Below are positions 1-7,666 of a stretch of DNA of 64,000 nucleotides, in pieces. Source of the stretch: Chrysogorgia sp. JL179-B06. Lineage: Eukaryota; Cnidaria; Anthozoa; Scleralcyonacea; Chrysogorgiidae. The notes below the pieces were generated by a model, which was given only the letters and a program-made list of their open reading frames with translations, had not been told where the DNA came from and made no database searches. Location: NCBI GenBank assembly GCA_035772405.1, contig JAYKKM010000471.1:1814501-1878500 (forward strand), written 5' to 3'. The first letter of the stretch is position 1; the number at the start of each line of letters is the position of its first letter. Made by a program: the position numbers and the translations under genes.

Positions 1-640
1 TCGAGTTGGCTAGGATTTTATCCATAAGGTTTTTAAATTGGAAAACTGAGCGTCGCGCGACTTCAACGTCGTTATTGTACCGCAGAACACCACCCTTCCC
101 ACGTTTGAGAACTATTTGCTCTTTACCAAATTCGTTTTTATTAAGCATAGGTTTGAATGATATATTATTGCTCTTACTTATTGATACTCTGTTTCGCAGC
201 GCTAACACATCGTCGTCACGAGTGTCAAACTTGAATCGCACCCCAGTTTTATTACTAAAGAACTTTTCTAAGCTTATCAAAACTTGGTTCTCAGGGTTCG
301 ACGGCAAATCGTTGACATCAAACTCTACTACTGGGACTTCTGTGCTAGTTCCCCTTATTGTCACCGTTTTACCACCGTCAGCATCAATAAACGACGTCTC
401 CTCTTGCCCACCTTGTCTTTTATCAAGCTCACCTCTTATCTTTTCTACGTAGTCATGATAGTTGTCGTAATTAACACGGACGTTCGTCGACATGTTTTTT
501 ACAGTGTACTTAGTGTCCATGTCTGTAAGCCACTCCTCAATATTAGTGAGTTCCTCTTCTAGTCGCTCATCACTCATGCCTTCGTACTTGTCGAGGTTTT
601 CCATCTCAAAGTCGTCGAAACCTTCCCCACCTTCGACCAT
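1..640 (-). CDS. Unknown acidic protein, N-terminal 213 residues (runs off window)
   Basis: An open frame runs without a stop from an ATG at 638-640 to the window edge, starting MVEGGEGFDD. It begins 6 bp after the integrase stop, matching the dense spacing of the neighbouring genes. The first ~60 residues are very acidic (Glu/Asp-rich), followed by a charged stretch and then a mixed, more basic part. No family recognised. Its position next to the integrase in the same leftward block suggests a viral gene. Longer rightward frames at the same place are antisense shadows. Confidence 0.7.
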   Translation of the reverse strand, partial: MVEGGEGFDDFEMENLDKYEGMSDERLEEELTNIEEWLTDMDTKYTVKNMSTNVRVNYDNYHDYVEKIRGELDKRQGGQEETSFIDADGGKTVTIRGTSTEVPVVEFDVNDLPSNPENQVLISLEKFFSNKTGVRFKFDTRDDDVLALRNRVSISKSNNISFKPMLNKNEFGKEQIVLKRGKGGVLRYNNDVEVARRSVFQFKNLMDKILANS

Positions 641-646
641 ATTACA

Positions 647-1750
647 TTAGCTCACATTTTGAATGTCGCTTTCTGGTATCCACGAATTATGTTTGTTCTC
701 ATAACCCAACCATTTGACCAGCGCCATCTTCTTCCCTCTGACTTTCTTTCTTTTCAACACCTTTTCAACTCTGTACACATCGTCGCCATGTTTCCTATTG
801 ACCAGCGATAATTCCTGTTCGTAAAATTTACCAATAATCTGTTCACCGGTGTGATCCTCAATTTCGTACACATTCGGATCACCGCGAATAACCTTTACCA
901 CTTTAAACAGCTCTTCAGTGAAGTTGGCTTCATAACCCTTTGTGAACACACTCTTGTATTTACTAATTCTCACCGATTGACCAACTCTAAACTTTGGCAA
1001 TGGGTTGTCTGCAAATTGGTGGCCAAACAAAGTGGTCCACACTTCACCTTCGTTCGACTTATCGACATCCTTCGGTTTCATCATAATACTGCGATTCACA
1101 TTGCCATTGTAATTGCTCACAAACTGGTCGAGACCCCCAATCCATTTGTACGTTCCATGGGCATAGAAGTACTTCCACATAATGCTCTTGAGACTTCTAT
1201 TAAAACGCTCGACAACAGCGGCCTTTTTATCACTCTTAGTGCTGAAATATTCAACACCGTGTTTTTCCAACAAACTTTTCACACCAACGTTGTAGAACTC
1301 AAGTCCATCATCAAATTGCGCTAACTTAGGCGTGGTCCCAAACCGATCTTTAAAATCACTCAACAATTTTCCAACAGCCTTAGTCATGTTCTTGGTGTCT
1401 TTTCTATAAACTGCAATGCCAAAAGCGTATCTACTCAATATTTCAATACCTGTCAATATCCAATAATACCCCCCATTCTGTTTTGAATACTTACTCATGT
1501 CCACTAAGTCCATTTGTAGCTCTTCACCAAGAAACCCAACAAAAGTCGCGCGGAACTTATGTCTTCTCACAATAGGTTTGTACCTAGTGTAAGTGTCCTG
1601 CGCTGTCAACCACTCTTTCACTGTTTTTCTAGTTACTTTCAATCCATCTCCCAATGCACTTTGATACAACCTCTCTACACCACTGAACCCTGTCTTAGGA
1701 TTATAATAAATGTCTCTCAACCCTTGTTCTGTCTCCACACCAAGTTCCAT
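647..1750 (-). CDS. Polinton integrase (DDE, rve fold) with C-terminal chromodomain
   Basis: 367-aa integrase that would join element ends to host DNA. From ATG 1748-1750 the order is an N-terminal region typical of Polinton integrases (residues 1-75), an RNase H-fold catalytic core with D81 (in LQMDLVDM), D147 (in AQFDDGLEF) and E181 (in AAVVERFNRSL), and a C-terminal chromodomain at about 326-365 (VKWLGYENKHNSWIPESDI). The chromodomain likely directs integration to marked chromatin. An upstream in-frame GTG at 1759 exists, but ATG 1750 is the plausible eukaryotic start. It leaves 5 bp to the upstream gene, and a TATAT lies about 13 bp ahead. All catalytic residues are present and no frameshift is seen. 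Confidence 0.93.
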   Translation of the reverse strand: MELGVETEQGLRDIYYNPKTGFSGVERLYQSALGDGLKVTRKTVKEWLTAQDTYTRYKPIVRRHKFRATFVGFLGEELQMDLVDMSKYSKQNGGYYWILTGIEILSRYAFGIAVYRKDTKNMTKAVGKLLSDFKDRFGTTPKLAQFDDGLEFYNVGVKSLLEKHGVEYFSTKSDKKAAVVERFNRSLKSIMWKYFYAHGTYKWIGGLDQFVSNYNGNVNRSIMMKPKDVDKSNEGEVWTTLFGHQFADNPLPKFRVGQSVRISKYKSVFTKGYEANFTEELFKVVKVIRGDPNVYEIEDHTGEQIIGKFYEQELSLVNRKHGDDVYRVEKVLKRKKVRGKKMALVKWLGYENKHNSWIPESDIQNVS

Positions 1751-1755
1751 ATAAC

Positions 1756-2547
1756 TCACACAATATACAGTTCCAATAACACCGCGCCAACGTCAGCGTC
1801 ACCATTGTTTGGTTTGACACGAAACGTCATACTTGAGTAAACACCTTTTTTAATTCTCACCTTGGACTCAACATACGCATAACGTTGTATCCCTCCATCA
1901 AGAGACTGTTCGGTGGGCGCTGGCAATGTTGTGATCACGTTACTACGCTTCCCATCAGTGCCCACATTGCTCTCCGTCTCAACAGCGTCGCACGAGACTT
2001 CTACATACTTTAGACCTCTGTTCATGTCAATCTTGTTTGGACTGTCGTGCCACTTAGCGTCTAATAAAATTCCTGCGTCCTTCGCGAAACCAAGCAAAAG
2101 CCCAATGTCGCCTAGCCTAAGTTCTACTGTGTTGATGACGCCGTACCTCATACGCCGAACTTTGACCCTACTTTTACCTGTGGCCACCAGTCTCTCCACC
2201 ACGAAGTCTACACCAACCCCCCTGAGCGCGTGTCGTAGAGCTCTAACCAACGCGTCGAAGTCGTAGTAACCCCCACCCAACCGAGTTGTCGCAAGTCCTG
2301 AATATGGTGCTCCTAATCTAGTATGTATGAATCGAATATCATCACTACCCGTCACATTATCATAGCTCCAAAACACAGTAGCCGTCTTGACTACAATGTG
2401 TGGGTTATCGTGTGTGGCCACTACACTGTAGTCAAAAGTTACAACTTTCTCCACACCTTCAATGAGCACCGTCAACTTTTGAGGACCGTCGTCTACACGT
2501 CGCTTTTCAGTGTAACCACCAGAGTCATACCCATAGTTTAGACTCAT
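1756..2547 (-). CDS. Polinton protein A, paralogue of the next gene, with fibre-like N-terminal tag
   Basis: 263 aa, starting MSLNYGYDSG. From about residue 22 it aligns with the neighbouring 220-aa protein. Shared landmarks are LLGF, a 'N+D+N+GLKYVxVxC' segment, 'LP(A/L)xT(E/T)Q', 'ESKVxI+KGV' and 'VGxxLLxLY' at the end. The pattern resembles a widespread Polinton-associated beta-rich family with a 'GLxxxYVYCDLVE...VGD' signature; I recall such proteins as candidate minor virion components, but this is not proven. Its first nine residues nearly match those of the 316-aa fibre-like protein (4761-5711), within a 27-bp identical DNA stretch, suggesting a shared docking peptide. No transmembrane segment is evident. 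Confidence 0.75.
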   Translation of the reverse strand: MSLNYGYDSGGYTEKRRVDDGPQKLTVLIEGVEKVVTFDYSVVATHDNPHIVVKTATVFWSYDNVTGSDDIRFIHTRLGAPYSGLATTRLGGGYYDFDALVRALRHALRGVGVDFVVERLVATGKSRVKVRRMRYGVINTVELRLGDIGLLLGFAKDAGILLDAKWHDSPNKIDMNRGLKYVEVSCDAVETESNVGTDGKRSNVITTLPAPTEQSLDGGIQRYAYVESKVRIKKGVYSSMTFRVKPNNGDADVGAVLLELYIV

Positions 2548-2551
2548 TACT
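2520..2551. repeat. Inverted repeat arm 1: shared 5' end of protein A gene
   Basis: Read on the minus strand, 27 bases (2551 to 2525) match the plus strand at 4757-4783 exactly. One mismatch follows at 2524/4784, then four more matches. The repeat covers the 4 bases before the ATG and the first codons (MSLNYGY). It flanks a 2.2 kb segment with protein B and the 494-aa gene. Confidence 0.9.
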
Positions 2552-2566
2552 TTAGCGCACGTTTAG

Positions 2567-3229
2567 CTACTCAAGCGTCGCATACAAGTCCAACAATATG
2601 TCACCAACGTTGACACCACTACCATCTTGGTCAGTCACATTAAACACCAGCTGCGTAAAAACGCCTTTGTTTATCGACACCTTCGACTCAATGTTGAAGA
2701 ATTGTTGAACGGAGCTCTTCAGTGGTTGGGTGGTGGTCAATGGCAGCTCAACGATAACCTCGCTTTTGCTGCCACTAACAATGTTCTCAGGTCTGTTCAC
2801 AATGCTACAACCCACTTGTACGTACTTCAACCCTTTGTTAACGTCCACAACATTAGGGCTGACCAAACCACTACTACTTATCGTTGTGTTATCGTTGAAC
2901 CCTAAGAGTTCTCCAAATTTAAACAGCTCTAATTGTTGGTCGGTTTTTATCGCGCACTTTGAATTGTGTTTGTTGGCTACTAGCTCGATAGCCCCTAATC
3001 CTTTCAACTCGTCAGCGATCATTTTAAAAGTGTGGTACCCAGACCCAAAAACGTGTTTGTTGCTGTTGTAACTTATTTCGTCATTCACACCGGTCTCCAC
3101 GTTAACGTAGTCCCAAAAGATGGTCGCTTTTTTCACTAGTAAGTGAGGATCTGAGCCAAACGTCAAAAGTGCCTCTGGTAAATCCACAGTTTCCGTTGGA
3201 CCTCTAATCAATACTACAACCCTGACCAT
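2567..3229 (-). CDS. Polinton protein B, paralogue of protein A
   Basis: 220 aa starting MVRVVVLIRG. It is a diverged duplicate of protein A, sharing LLGF, 'NVVDVNKGLKYVQVGC', 'ELPLTTTQ', 'ESKVSINKGVF' and 'VGDILLDLY'. It lacks the MSLNYGY tag. ATG 3229 is chosen over the in-frame ATG at 3259 because 3229 lines up with the start of homology to protein A and follows a TATAT directly; the upstream choice would add ten residues. It is divergent from the 494-aa gene across a 44-bp gap and likely encodes a structural (virion) protein, by context only. Confidence 0.72.
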   Translation of the reverse strand: MVRVVVLIRGPTETVDLPEALLTFGSDPHLLVKKATIFWDYVNVETGVNDEISYNSNKHVFGSGYHTFKMIADELKGLGAIELVANKHNSKCAIKTDQQLELFKFGELLGFNDNTTISSSGLVSPNVVDVNKGLKYVQVGCSIVNRPENIVSGSKSEVIVELPLTTTQPLKSSVQQFFNIESKVSINKGVFTQLVFNVTDQDGSGVNVGDILLDLYATLE

Positions 3230-3273
3230 ATATAATGTAGCATGTGTTATGTGTAACATATGGTATATTATAT
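3230..3273. promoter_or_regulatory. Very short divergent promoter between protein B and the 494-aa gene
   Basis: Only 44 bp separate two outward-facing ATGs. The gap has ATATATAAT-like sequence next to the left start and TATATTATAT directly against the right start. Each gene would therefore have almost no leader. The same AT-rich TATA-like word sits close to several other starts in this element. Confidence 0.5.
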
Positions 3274-4758
3274 ATGCAGAAAGCCCTTCATGATTACTAT
3301 GGAAAGTACTACAAACTCGCGATGGCTAACACATCGAAGGCTGCACACGACGCAAAGGCAGACCTCATCAAAAAGTACCCCCACGCCACTTTAAGCAAAT
3401 TCGAGTTCTATCCAAATATTTTGCAAGATGGTAAGATCATGAGTGTCGACATATATTTCAGAAACAACGACATCCTCAGCACGGACATAACCAGCACAAC
3501 CTTCAAAAATGATAAAAGCATGTGGAAGTGGCTACACAATAGTGAGTTCCCAATAATATGGCGAGGTGGTGGAACTATCCAACCACTGCCAAAAGGTCAT
3601 AAGAACCACTGGGGGCTTTGGGATGGCTATCCAACAGAAAATGTGTTAAATTATCCAGTGAATAACTTTAAAGTTTTTGTTAACCAAAATAGTTACTTCA
3701 TGTCAAAGCTACCAGTCTTACAAATCACCACGTCAAAGACAAAATCAGAGTGGGATGACAGCGAATCTTACTACCGCGTTGTGTTTGCGACGTATTGCGC
3801 TAGTTTCTGTTGTGGAGTGTCGTTGCAACATTTATCAGTGTCACAAGAAGTTCACCCTGTGGTCACAAGTGTGATGAGATTTCATTTGTACTTCACCATT
3901 AGAAGACTTCTCAGAAGAATGGAAGGTGGTGAGACCATGAAATCGATAAGTAGAGAATTTAACGCTTACGAATTGTATGGCAAGATTTCCAAAATTCCCA
4001 GAAGGCACTACTACCAGAATAAAGTCCTGAGCGATGGCACTTTAGGCGAATCCAGAGTGTACACACTCAACGACGTTCGGAACGATTATAAACGATATGT
4101 CGCGCGATTGTCAGACGGCTTTACCAACATTGGACTGCAATATCTAAATCAAAGCATAGAAGCCTTTGTGTACTCCACACTTGGTGCGCAAGCGAGAACA
4201 CGTGTGTCAGTCGTTGGTGGTTCTGCAGGAAGTCTAGAGACCCAACAAGAGTTCCGCAAGTTGTTTTCTGACAGTGTTGTACAGTACGACGTGTCGACAT
4301 GGATTCTCAACATGAATAAATCGATTAGAGACACCAACGTCGTCCAAAATCTTGCGGTGTCACCAAGTACATGGTTAATGCCGAGTAATGTGGTGATTCT
4401 CAAGAATAAAATCGCTGGGTACAACAACTTATTAAAGATTGCCACAGAGTCTATGAAATTTGGGGTGAACACTCGCTTGAATGCAACAACACCAACAATT
4501 ACGGCTAAAAAAGTCCACCAAGAGAATGTGGTGACTCGCTTAGTAGTACCACCAACGACTGTGAAGAAAAAAGCTCACCAAGAAAATGTGGCGGCGCTAA
4601 GTAATCTCGTGGCTAAAAAAGTTCACCAAGAAAGTGCGGCACCACTTCCCATGAGAAAAGCAGTGGCCACAAGCGAGTCAGACACGACAACGTTGGCGAT
4701 AGTGTTAGGGTTCTCAGCAGTCTCTGGCTATCTGCTAACCAAATACACCTTGAGGTAG
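3274..4758 (+). CDS. Polinton 494-aa protein with repeated Lys/His/Gln motif and C-terminal membrane anchor
   Basis: Starts MQKALHDYYGKYYK at ATG 3274; the only longer frame would use a GTG at 3244 and is not preferred. The body (about 1-400) is a mixed globular region rich in Tyr, Trp and Phe, with no recognised domain. Near the C-terminus there are three degenerate copies of K-K-(V/A)-H-Q-E-(N/S), spaced about 20-25 residues apart. The final ~22 residues (TLAIVLGFSAVSGYLLTKY) form a likely single membrane helix, giving a tail-anchored shape. The 3' end almost abuts the fibre-like gene: the stop ends at 4758 and the next ATG is at 4761. A virion or membrane-associated role is inferred from the context. 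Confidence 0.75.
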   Translation: MQKALHDYYGKYYKLAMANTSKAAHDAKADLIKKYPHATLSKFEFYPNILQDGKIMSVDIYFRNNDILSTDITSTTFKNDKSMWKWLHNSEFPIIWRGGGTIQPLPKGHKNHWGLWDGYPTENVLNYPVNNFKVFVNQNSYFMSKLPVLQITTSKTKSEWDDSESYYRVVFATYCASFCCGVSLQHLSVSQEVHPVVTSVMRFHLYFTIRRLLRRMEGGETMKSISREFNAYELYGKISKIPRRHYYQNKVLSDGTLGESRVYTLNDVRNDYKRYVARLSDGFTNIGLQYLNQSIEAFVYSTLGAQARTRVSVVGGSAGSLETQQEFRKLFSDSVVQYDVSTWILNMNKSIRDTNVVQNLAVSPSTWLMPSNVVILKNKIAGYNNLLKIATESMKFGVNTRLNATTPTITAKKVHQENVVTRLVVPPTTVKKKAHQENVAALSNLVAKKVHQESAAPLPMRKAVATSESDTTTLAIVLGFSAVSGYLLTKYTLR

Positions 4759-4788
4759 TAATGAGTCTAAACTATGGGTATGAGTCTG
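4757..4788. repeat. Inverted repeat arm 2: shared 5' end of fibre-like gene
   Basis: Partner of 2520-2551 in inverted orientation: 27 identical bases plus 4 after one mismatch. It covers the start of the 316-aa gene and overlaps the stop codon of the gene before it. Confidence 0.9.
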
Positions 4789-5711
4789 ACGACCCTCACG
4801 ATAAAATACTAAAGAGAACGAAAAGGCATCTGGACGAAGATCCTAAATTAAGCGCGACCGGTGGAAGGATGTCTGGAATAATAGACATGCAAGGCTCAGC
4901 GATAAAAAACGTGGCAGACCCAGTCGATGACTCAGACGCCACGAATAAAAGAACTCTAGAGCAATTGCTATCAAGCTACCTCAAGAGTCAGTCCTACAAC
5001 ATTGTGCTCGACTTCAACGTTAGCACACACGCCTTGAAAAACGTGGAATTTCACACCAATGGTTCAAACAATGTGAAAGCTATTGGTGAAACAAGTAAAT
5101 TAGTGCAAAACAACCCGACCTATGGTCCTATTATCGGCATCAGTAGTGTAAGCCAAAGTTTTCTGTCCCCTGTGTTAACACCAATCTCACTTGAGTCAGG
5201 TCTTCATTTTAATTGTCCAAGTATGCAATGGTGTGATCTCTCCATTTTTGTTGTGGTGAGGTTACCTGCTCGCACCGCTGGATCAAATTGGGAGACAATT
5301 ATATCGAACGACGATGGTCAGTGGGACAAGTTCATAGGGTACAAGACTGGTATGACCAACGGACTCGCGTATGGTGGTAGCGTCCCAGCAATGGAGAGCA
5401 TATGCACTGTTCCGAGTAGCATTGACCTCACAAAAATACATATGATATCAATACACTGGCAAATGGACAATTCGCACGTCAGAGTCAACAACGTTAAGTC
5501 AGCTGACTCAGACTTCATAGCGAATATGAAAAAGATAGGCACACCCTACGGAACGATTTTTGGAATACATCGACCAAGAATACCACTCGCACCTTATGCA
5601 TACCCATCGTTAATAGAATTCTACGGTGTGAAAATTGTGAGTGGATACATGACGAACCGAGACATCATAATCATGGGTGGAAAAATTATGAAGGAATATG
5701 GTGTAAAGTAA
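4761..5711 (+). CDS. Fibre-like attachment protein: shaft motif plus lectin-like head
   Basis: 316 aa. Residues 1-9 (MSLNYGYES) are a tag shared with protein A. Residues 34-63 (GGRMSGIIDMQGSAIKNVAD... DDSDATNK) match the shaft/collar motif of phage-type tail fibres, where 'I-x-N-V/L-x-D-P-x-x-x-x-D-A-x-x-K' repeats trimerise. The C-terminal two thirds look like a concanavalin/LamG-type beta-sandwich: 'NWETIISNDDGQWDKFIGY', 'ISIHWQMDNSHVRVNN' and a final 'IEFYGVKIVSGYMTNRDI' helix-strand element as in glycan-binding modules. I infer a receptor- or glycan-binding fibre. The gene directly follows the 494-aa gene and its stop touches the next ATG. Confidence 0.75.
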   Translation: MSLNYGYESDDPHDKILKRTKRHLDEDPKLSATGGRMSGIIDMQGSAIKNVADPVDDSDATNKRTLEQLLSSYLKSQSYNIVLDFNVSTHALKNVEFHTNGSNNVKAIGETSKLVQNNPTYGPIIGISSVSQSFLSPVLTPISLESGLHFNCPSMQWCDLSIFVVVRLPARTAGSNWETIISNDDGQWDKFIGYKTGMTNGLAYGGSVPAMESICTVPSSIDLTKIHMISIHWQMDNSHVRVNNVKSADSDFIANMKKIGTPYGTIFGIHRPRIPLAPYAYPSLIEFYGVKIVSGYMTNRDIIIMGGKIMKEYGVK

Positions 5712-5918
5712 ATGGGAGCATGTTTTTCGAGACCTCATGAAATATATAAAATAAATAAAACGACTGACCACATGTTCAAAGCTGGTGGGTCATTTGGTCG
5801 CGGTGACGTTACTCTCGAGCTCCACGCTGAGATTGGTATGAGGTCTAAAAAGACTTACGGCAAACCTATTATGTTACCAGAGTCAGACACTGTGGGAGTG
5901 GTAGGAGACGTGACCTAA
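5712..5918 (+). CDS. Small 68-aa protein with N-myristoylation/palmitoylation signal
   Basis: Starts MGACFSRPHEIYK. Gly2 and Ser6 fit the N-myristoylation rule (MGxxxS/T), and Cys4 is a typical neighbouring palmitoylation site, so the protein is predicted to sit on the inner face of a membrane. The rest is short, polar and not recognised. The ATG begins on the base after the fibre gene's stop, suggesting co-expression. The frame is short, but its position and start context support a real gene. Confidence 0.65.
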   Translation: MGACFSRPHEIYKINKTTDHMFKAGGSFGRGDVTLELHAEIGMRSKKTYGKPIMLPESDTVGVVGDVT

Positions 5919-5924
5919 GTTAGA

Positions 5925-6065
5925 ATGGGTTTGTTTAGAAAGCTGGTTCGTAACATTAGAAACTTTTTCAGACGACGTAGAAAACTGAGGACTAATAAAA
6001 CGTATCTGATGCATTGGTACACAACAAACCAGATCTATAAAAAACCTTACACCCACATCGAGTAG
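5925..6065 (+). CDS. Very small arginine-rich basic protein (46 aa)
   Basis: Starts MGLFRKLVRN and contains RNFFRRRRKLR, so about a third of the residues up to position 25 are Lys/Arg. The charge suggests nucleic-acid binding, nuclear localisation or membrane contact. It lies 6 bp after the 68-aa gene and 27 bp before the BRO gene, filling an otherwise empty gap in a block where every gene is packed. It also begins MG, but residue 6 is Lys, so myristoylation is less likely than in its neighbour. No family recognised. Confidence 0.5.
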   Translation: MGLFRKLVRNIRNFFRRRRKLRTNKTYLMHWYTTNQIYKKPYTHIE

Positions 6066-6092
6066 TTTTTTCTCGTGGAGGACTATATAGCG

Positions 6093-6860
6093 ATGACTTC
6101 CGCAACACTTCGATTATTCGATTTCGATGGTCACCAAATCACGACGGTTAACCACAACGGTGAAATATGGTTCAAAGCGAAAGAAGTCGCGAGCGCTCTA
6201 GGTTATGCTCGACCAAAAGATGCGGTTCACGACCACGTCGAACCTGATTGCAAAATGAAGATGGAACAGGTCTCATTTATCAACGAACTTGGGGTCTACT
6301 CATTGACGTTCTCGAGTAAATTGGAGCGTGCGAAACACTTTGGAAGGTGGGTGCACTCAGAAGTCTTGCCAAGCGTTAAAAAAAGTTTAGCTAACGTCGG
6401 TCTCAAACACAATCAATTCGTAATGATCACTGAGTTCGACCTTCACACGAAAGTTGTTAGTTTTCTTAGGAAATATTATCCAGAAGCTATTTTGATAGCC
6501 GCTTGTGGTGAGAATCAAGACACTTCGAGTAAAAGAATAAATTCGTGGAAAAAAGGTTACCAACGTGGAACACCTGACTTGATTATTGCCAATGCAAACC
6601 GACAGCACACCGGGCTTGTGATTGAGTTCAAGAATCCAGGTGGCACAGGTAAGACATCCAAAGAGCAGGAGTCTCTGCTACTCAGATACAAATCCGCTGG
6701 GTATCTAACACTCTTGTGCGACTCGTACGACGACGCTATTACCACGGTAATAAAATATTTCTTTGACGTTGGGTTTCAGTGCTCTCAGTGTTTTCGTAAA
6801 TTTAAAAATAAATCAGCGTTGAGTAACCACGAGAGACACTATTGTAAAGAGACTTTTTAG
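6093..6860 (+). CDS. BRO-N domain / PD-(D/E)XK nuclease / zinc-finger fusion
   Basis: 255 aa from ATG 6093, with TATATA 4-9 bp ahead; the longer frame would begin with GTG 6075. Residues 1-100 are a BRO-N/Bro-type DNA-binding domain (LRLFDFDG, VNHNGEIWFKAKEVASALGY, GVYSLTFSSKLERAKHFGRW). Residues about 112-222 look like a VRR-NUC/PD-(D/E)XK nuclease: GTPDLII (D162), IEFK (E178, K180) and a following KEQ. Residues 230-251 form a single zinc finger (C230, C233, H246, C251). The likely role is DNA binding plus cleavage, in replication, resolution or host interaction. The domain calls come from motif reading; the three-part fusion is the unusual point. Confidence 0.8.
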   Translation: MTSATLRLFDFDGHQITTVNHNGEIWFKAKEVASALGYARPKDAVHDHVEPDCKMKMEQVSFINELGVYSLTFSSKLERAKHFGRWVHSEVLPSVKKSLANVGLKHNQFVMITEFDLHTKVVSFLRKYYPEAILIAACGENQDTSSKRINSWKKGYQRGTPDLIIANANRQHTGLVIEFKNPGGTGKTSKEQESLLLRYKSAGYLTLLCDSYDDAITTVIKYFFDVGFQCSQCFRKFKNKSALSNHERHYCKETF

Positions 6861-7096
6861 ACAGCGAGTAATAAGTCGAGTTAGCACTCGTTCTCGTTGT
6901 TGAGACGACGTTTGAGGCGACAACTGCTCTAGCATTTTTTAAAGACGTTTTTAACTTGATAAAAACGTTTGCGAAACTTTCTCTCTTTATTTCACAAACC
7001 TTCTGACCACTGTGTGAAAAAATGTTTCTATGATACATTGGACGCTCCATGCGACCAATGTATAAATTTAAAAAAGTGGGGTATCCGAGAACACCC

Positions 7097-7666
7097 CTAA
7101 TTTTGTGTGGAAGGATGATGACGTCTGCACACTGCACGATATTGCTCAGCACCACCAACGAATGATGGTCCTGGGTTGTATCTCCAACTGAATGGTGCTT
7201 CAACAGTTGTTCCGTAAGTGTCGCGACAAACGGCGCAATACGCTTTTAGAAATGTGATGTTGTCTGCTACTGAGAACAGTGTGTCGAGCTCACCAAGTCT
7301 TTTTAAGTGCTCTGTTGATATGAGACCACAAATAATGACGTGAGTGCCAGCTTTGACGTACTCGCAAATAACTGACAGATCAGAGTACCAATGGCCTTCA
7401 TCAATGCCGATGACGTCGTAATCAGCTATCTCGGAAGAACTCGGGAGGTTGGTGATTAACTTCGCAGGTAAACTGTCTGATCCGACAACAATGGTCTGAC
7501 GATGTGTGGAGAACGCGTGGTCAGTTCGCCTGGTGTCACCTGTGTTGTTCATGTAAAGGACTTTGAGCCCTGACTTACTTAACGTGACTAACCTGCGAAG
7601 AGTCTCGGTCGTTTTTCCTGCAAACATGGGACCAATCACGATTTCTAGTCTACCAAGTTTCTTCAT
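7097..7666 (-). CDS. TK: Thymidine kinase (TK1-like, type II)
   Basis: 189 aa. Walker A GPMFAGKT at 12-19, a DEGHWY segment (catalytic acid region, corresponding to DEGQF in cellular TK1), a zinc-binding pair AYCAVC and AVCRRHH, and a lasso segment FVGGAEQYRAVC near the C-terminus. It phosphorylates thymidine to dTMP, supporting DNA synthesis in cells with low dTTP pools. The ATG overlaps the end of the upstream zinc-finger gene by 17 bp, and a GTATAG lies about 7 bp ahead. Length fits the family. TK is common in large DNA viruses and less usual in a Polinton. Confidence 0.93.
   Translation of the reverse strand: MKKLGRLEIVIGPMFAGKTTETLRRLVTLSKSGLKVLYMNNTGDTRRTDHAFSTHRQTIVVGSDSLPAKLITNLPSSSEIADYDVIGIDEGHWYSDLSVICEYVKAGTHVIICGLISTEHLKRLGELDTLFSVADNITFLKAYCAVCRDTYGTTVEAPFSWRYNPGPSFVGGAEQYRAVCRRHHPSTQN

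Noticed and set aside
6..562. Rightward frames of 148 and 92 codons at the left edge
   Set aside because: Antisense to the open leftward frame 1-640, which fits the block of leftward viral genes and starts 6 bp after the integrase stop.
3244..3273. Longer starts for the 494-aa gene (GTG 3244), BRO gene (GTG 6075), integrase (GTG 1759) and 78-aa gene (TTG 8884)
   Set aside because: Non-ATG starts are unlikely in an animal element; the ATGs used sit next to TATA-like words and fit homology.
3274..4758. Calling the 494-aa protein the major capsid protein
   Set aside because: Size fits, but I see no double-jelly-roll landmarks and it ends in a membrane helix; left as unknown.
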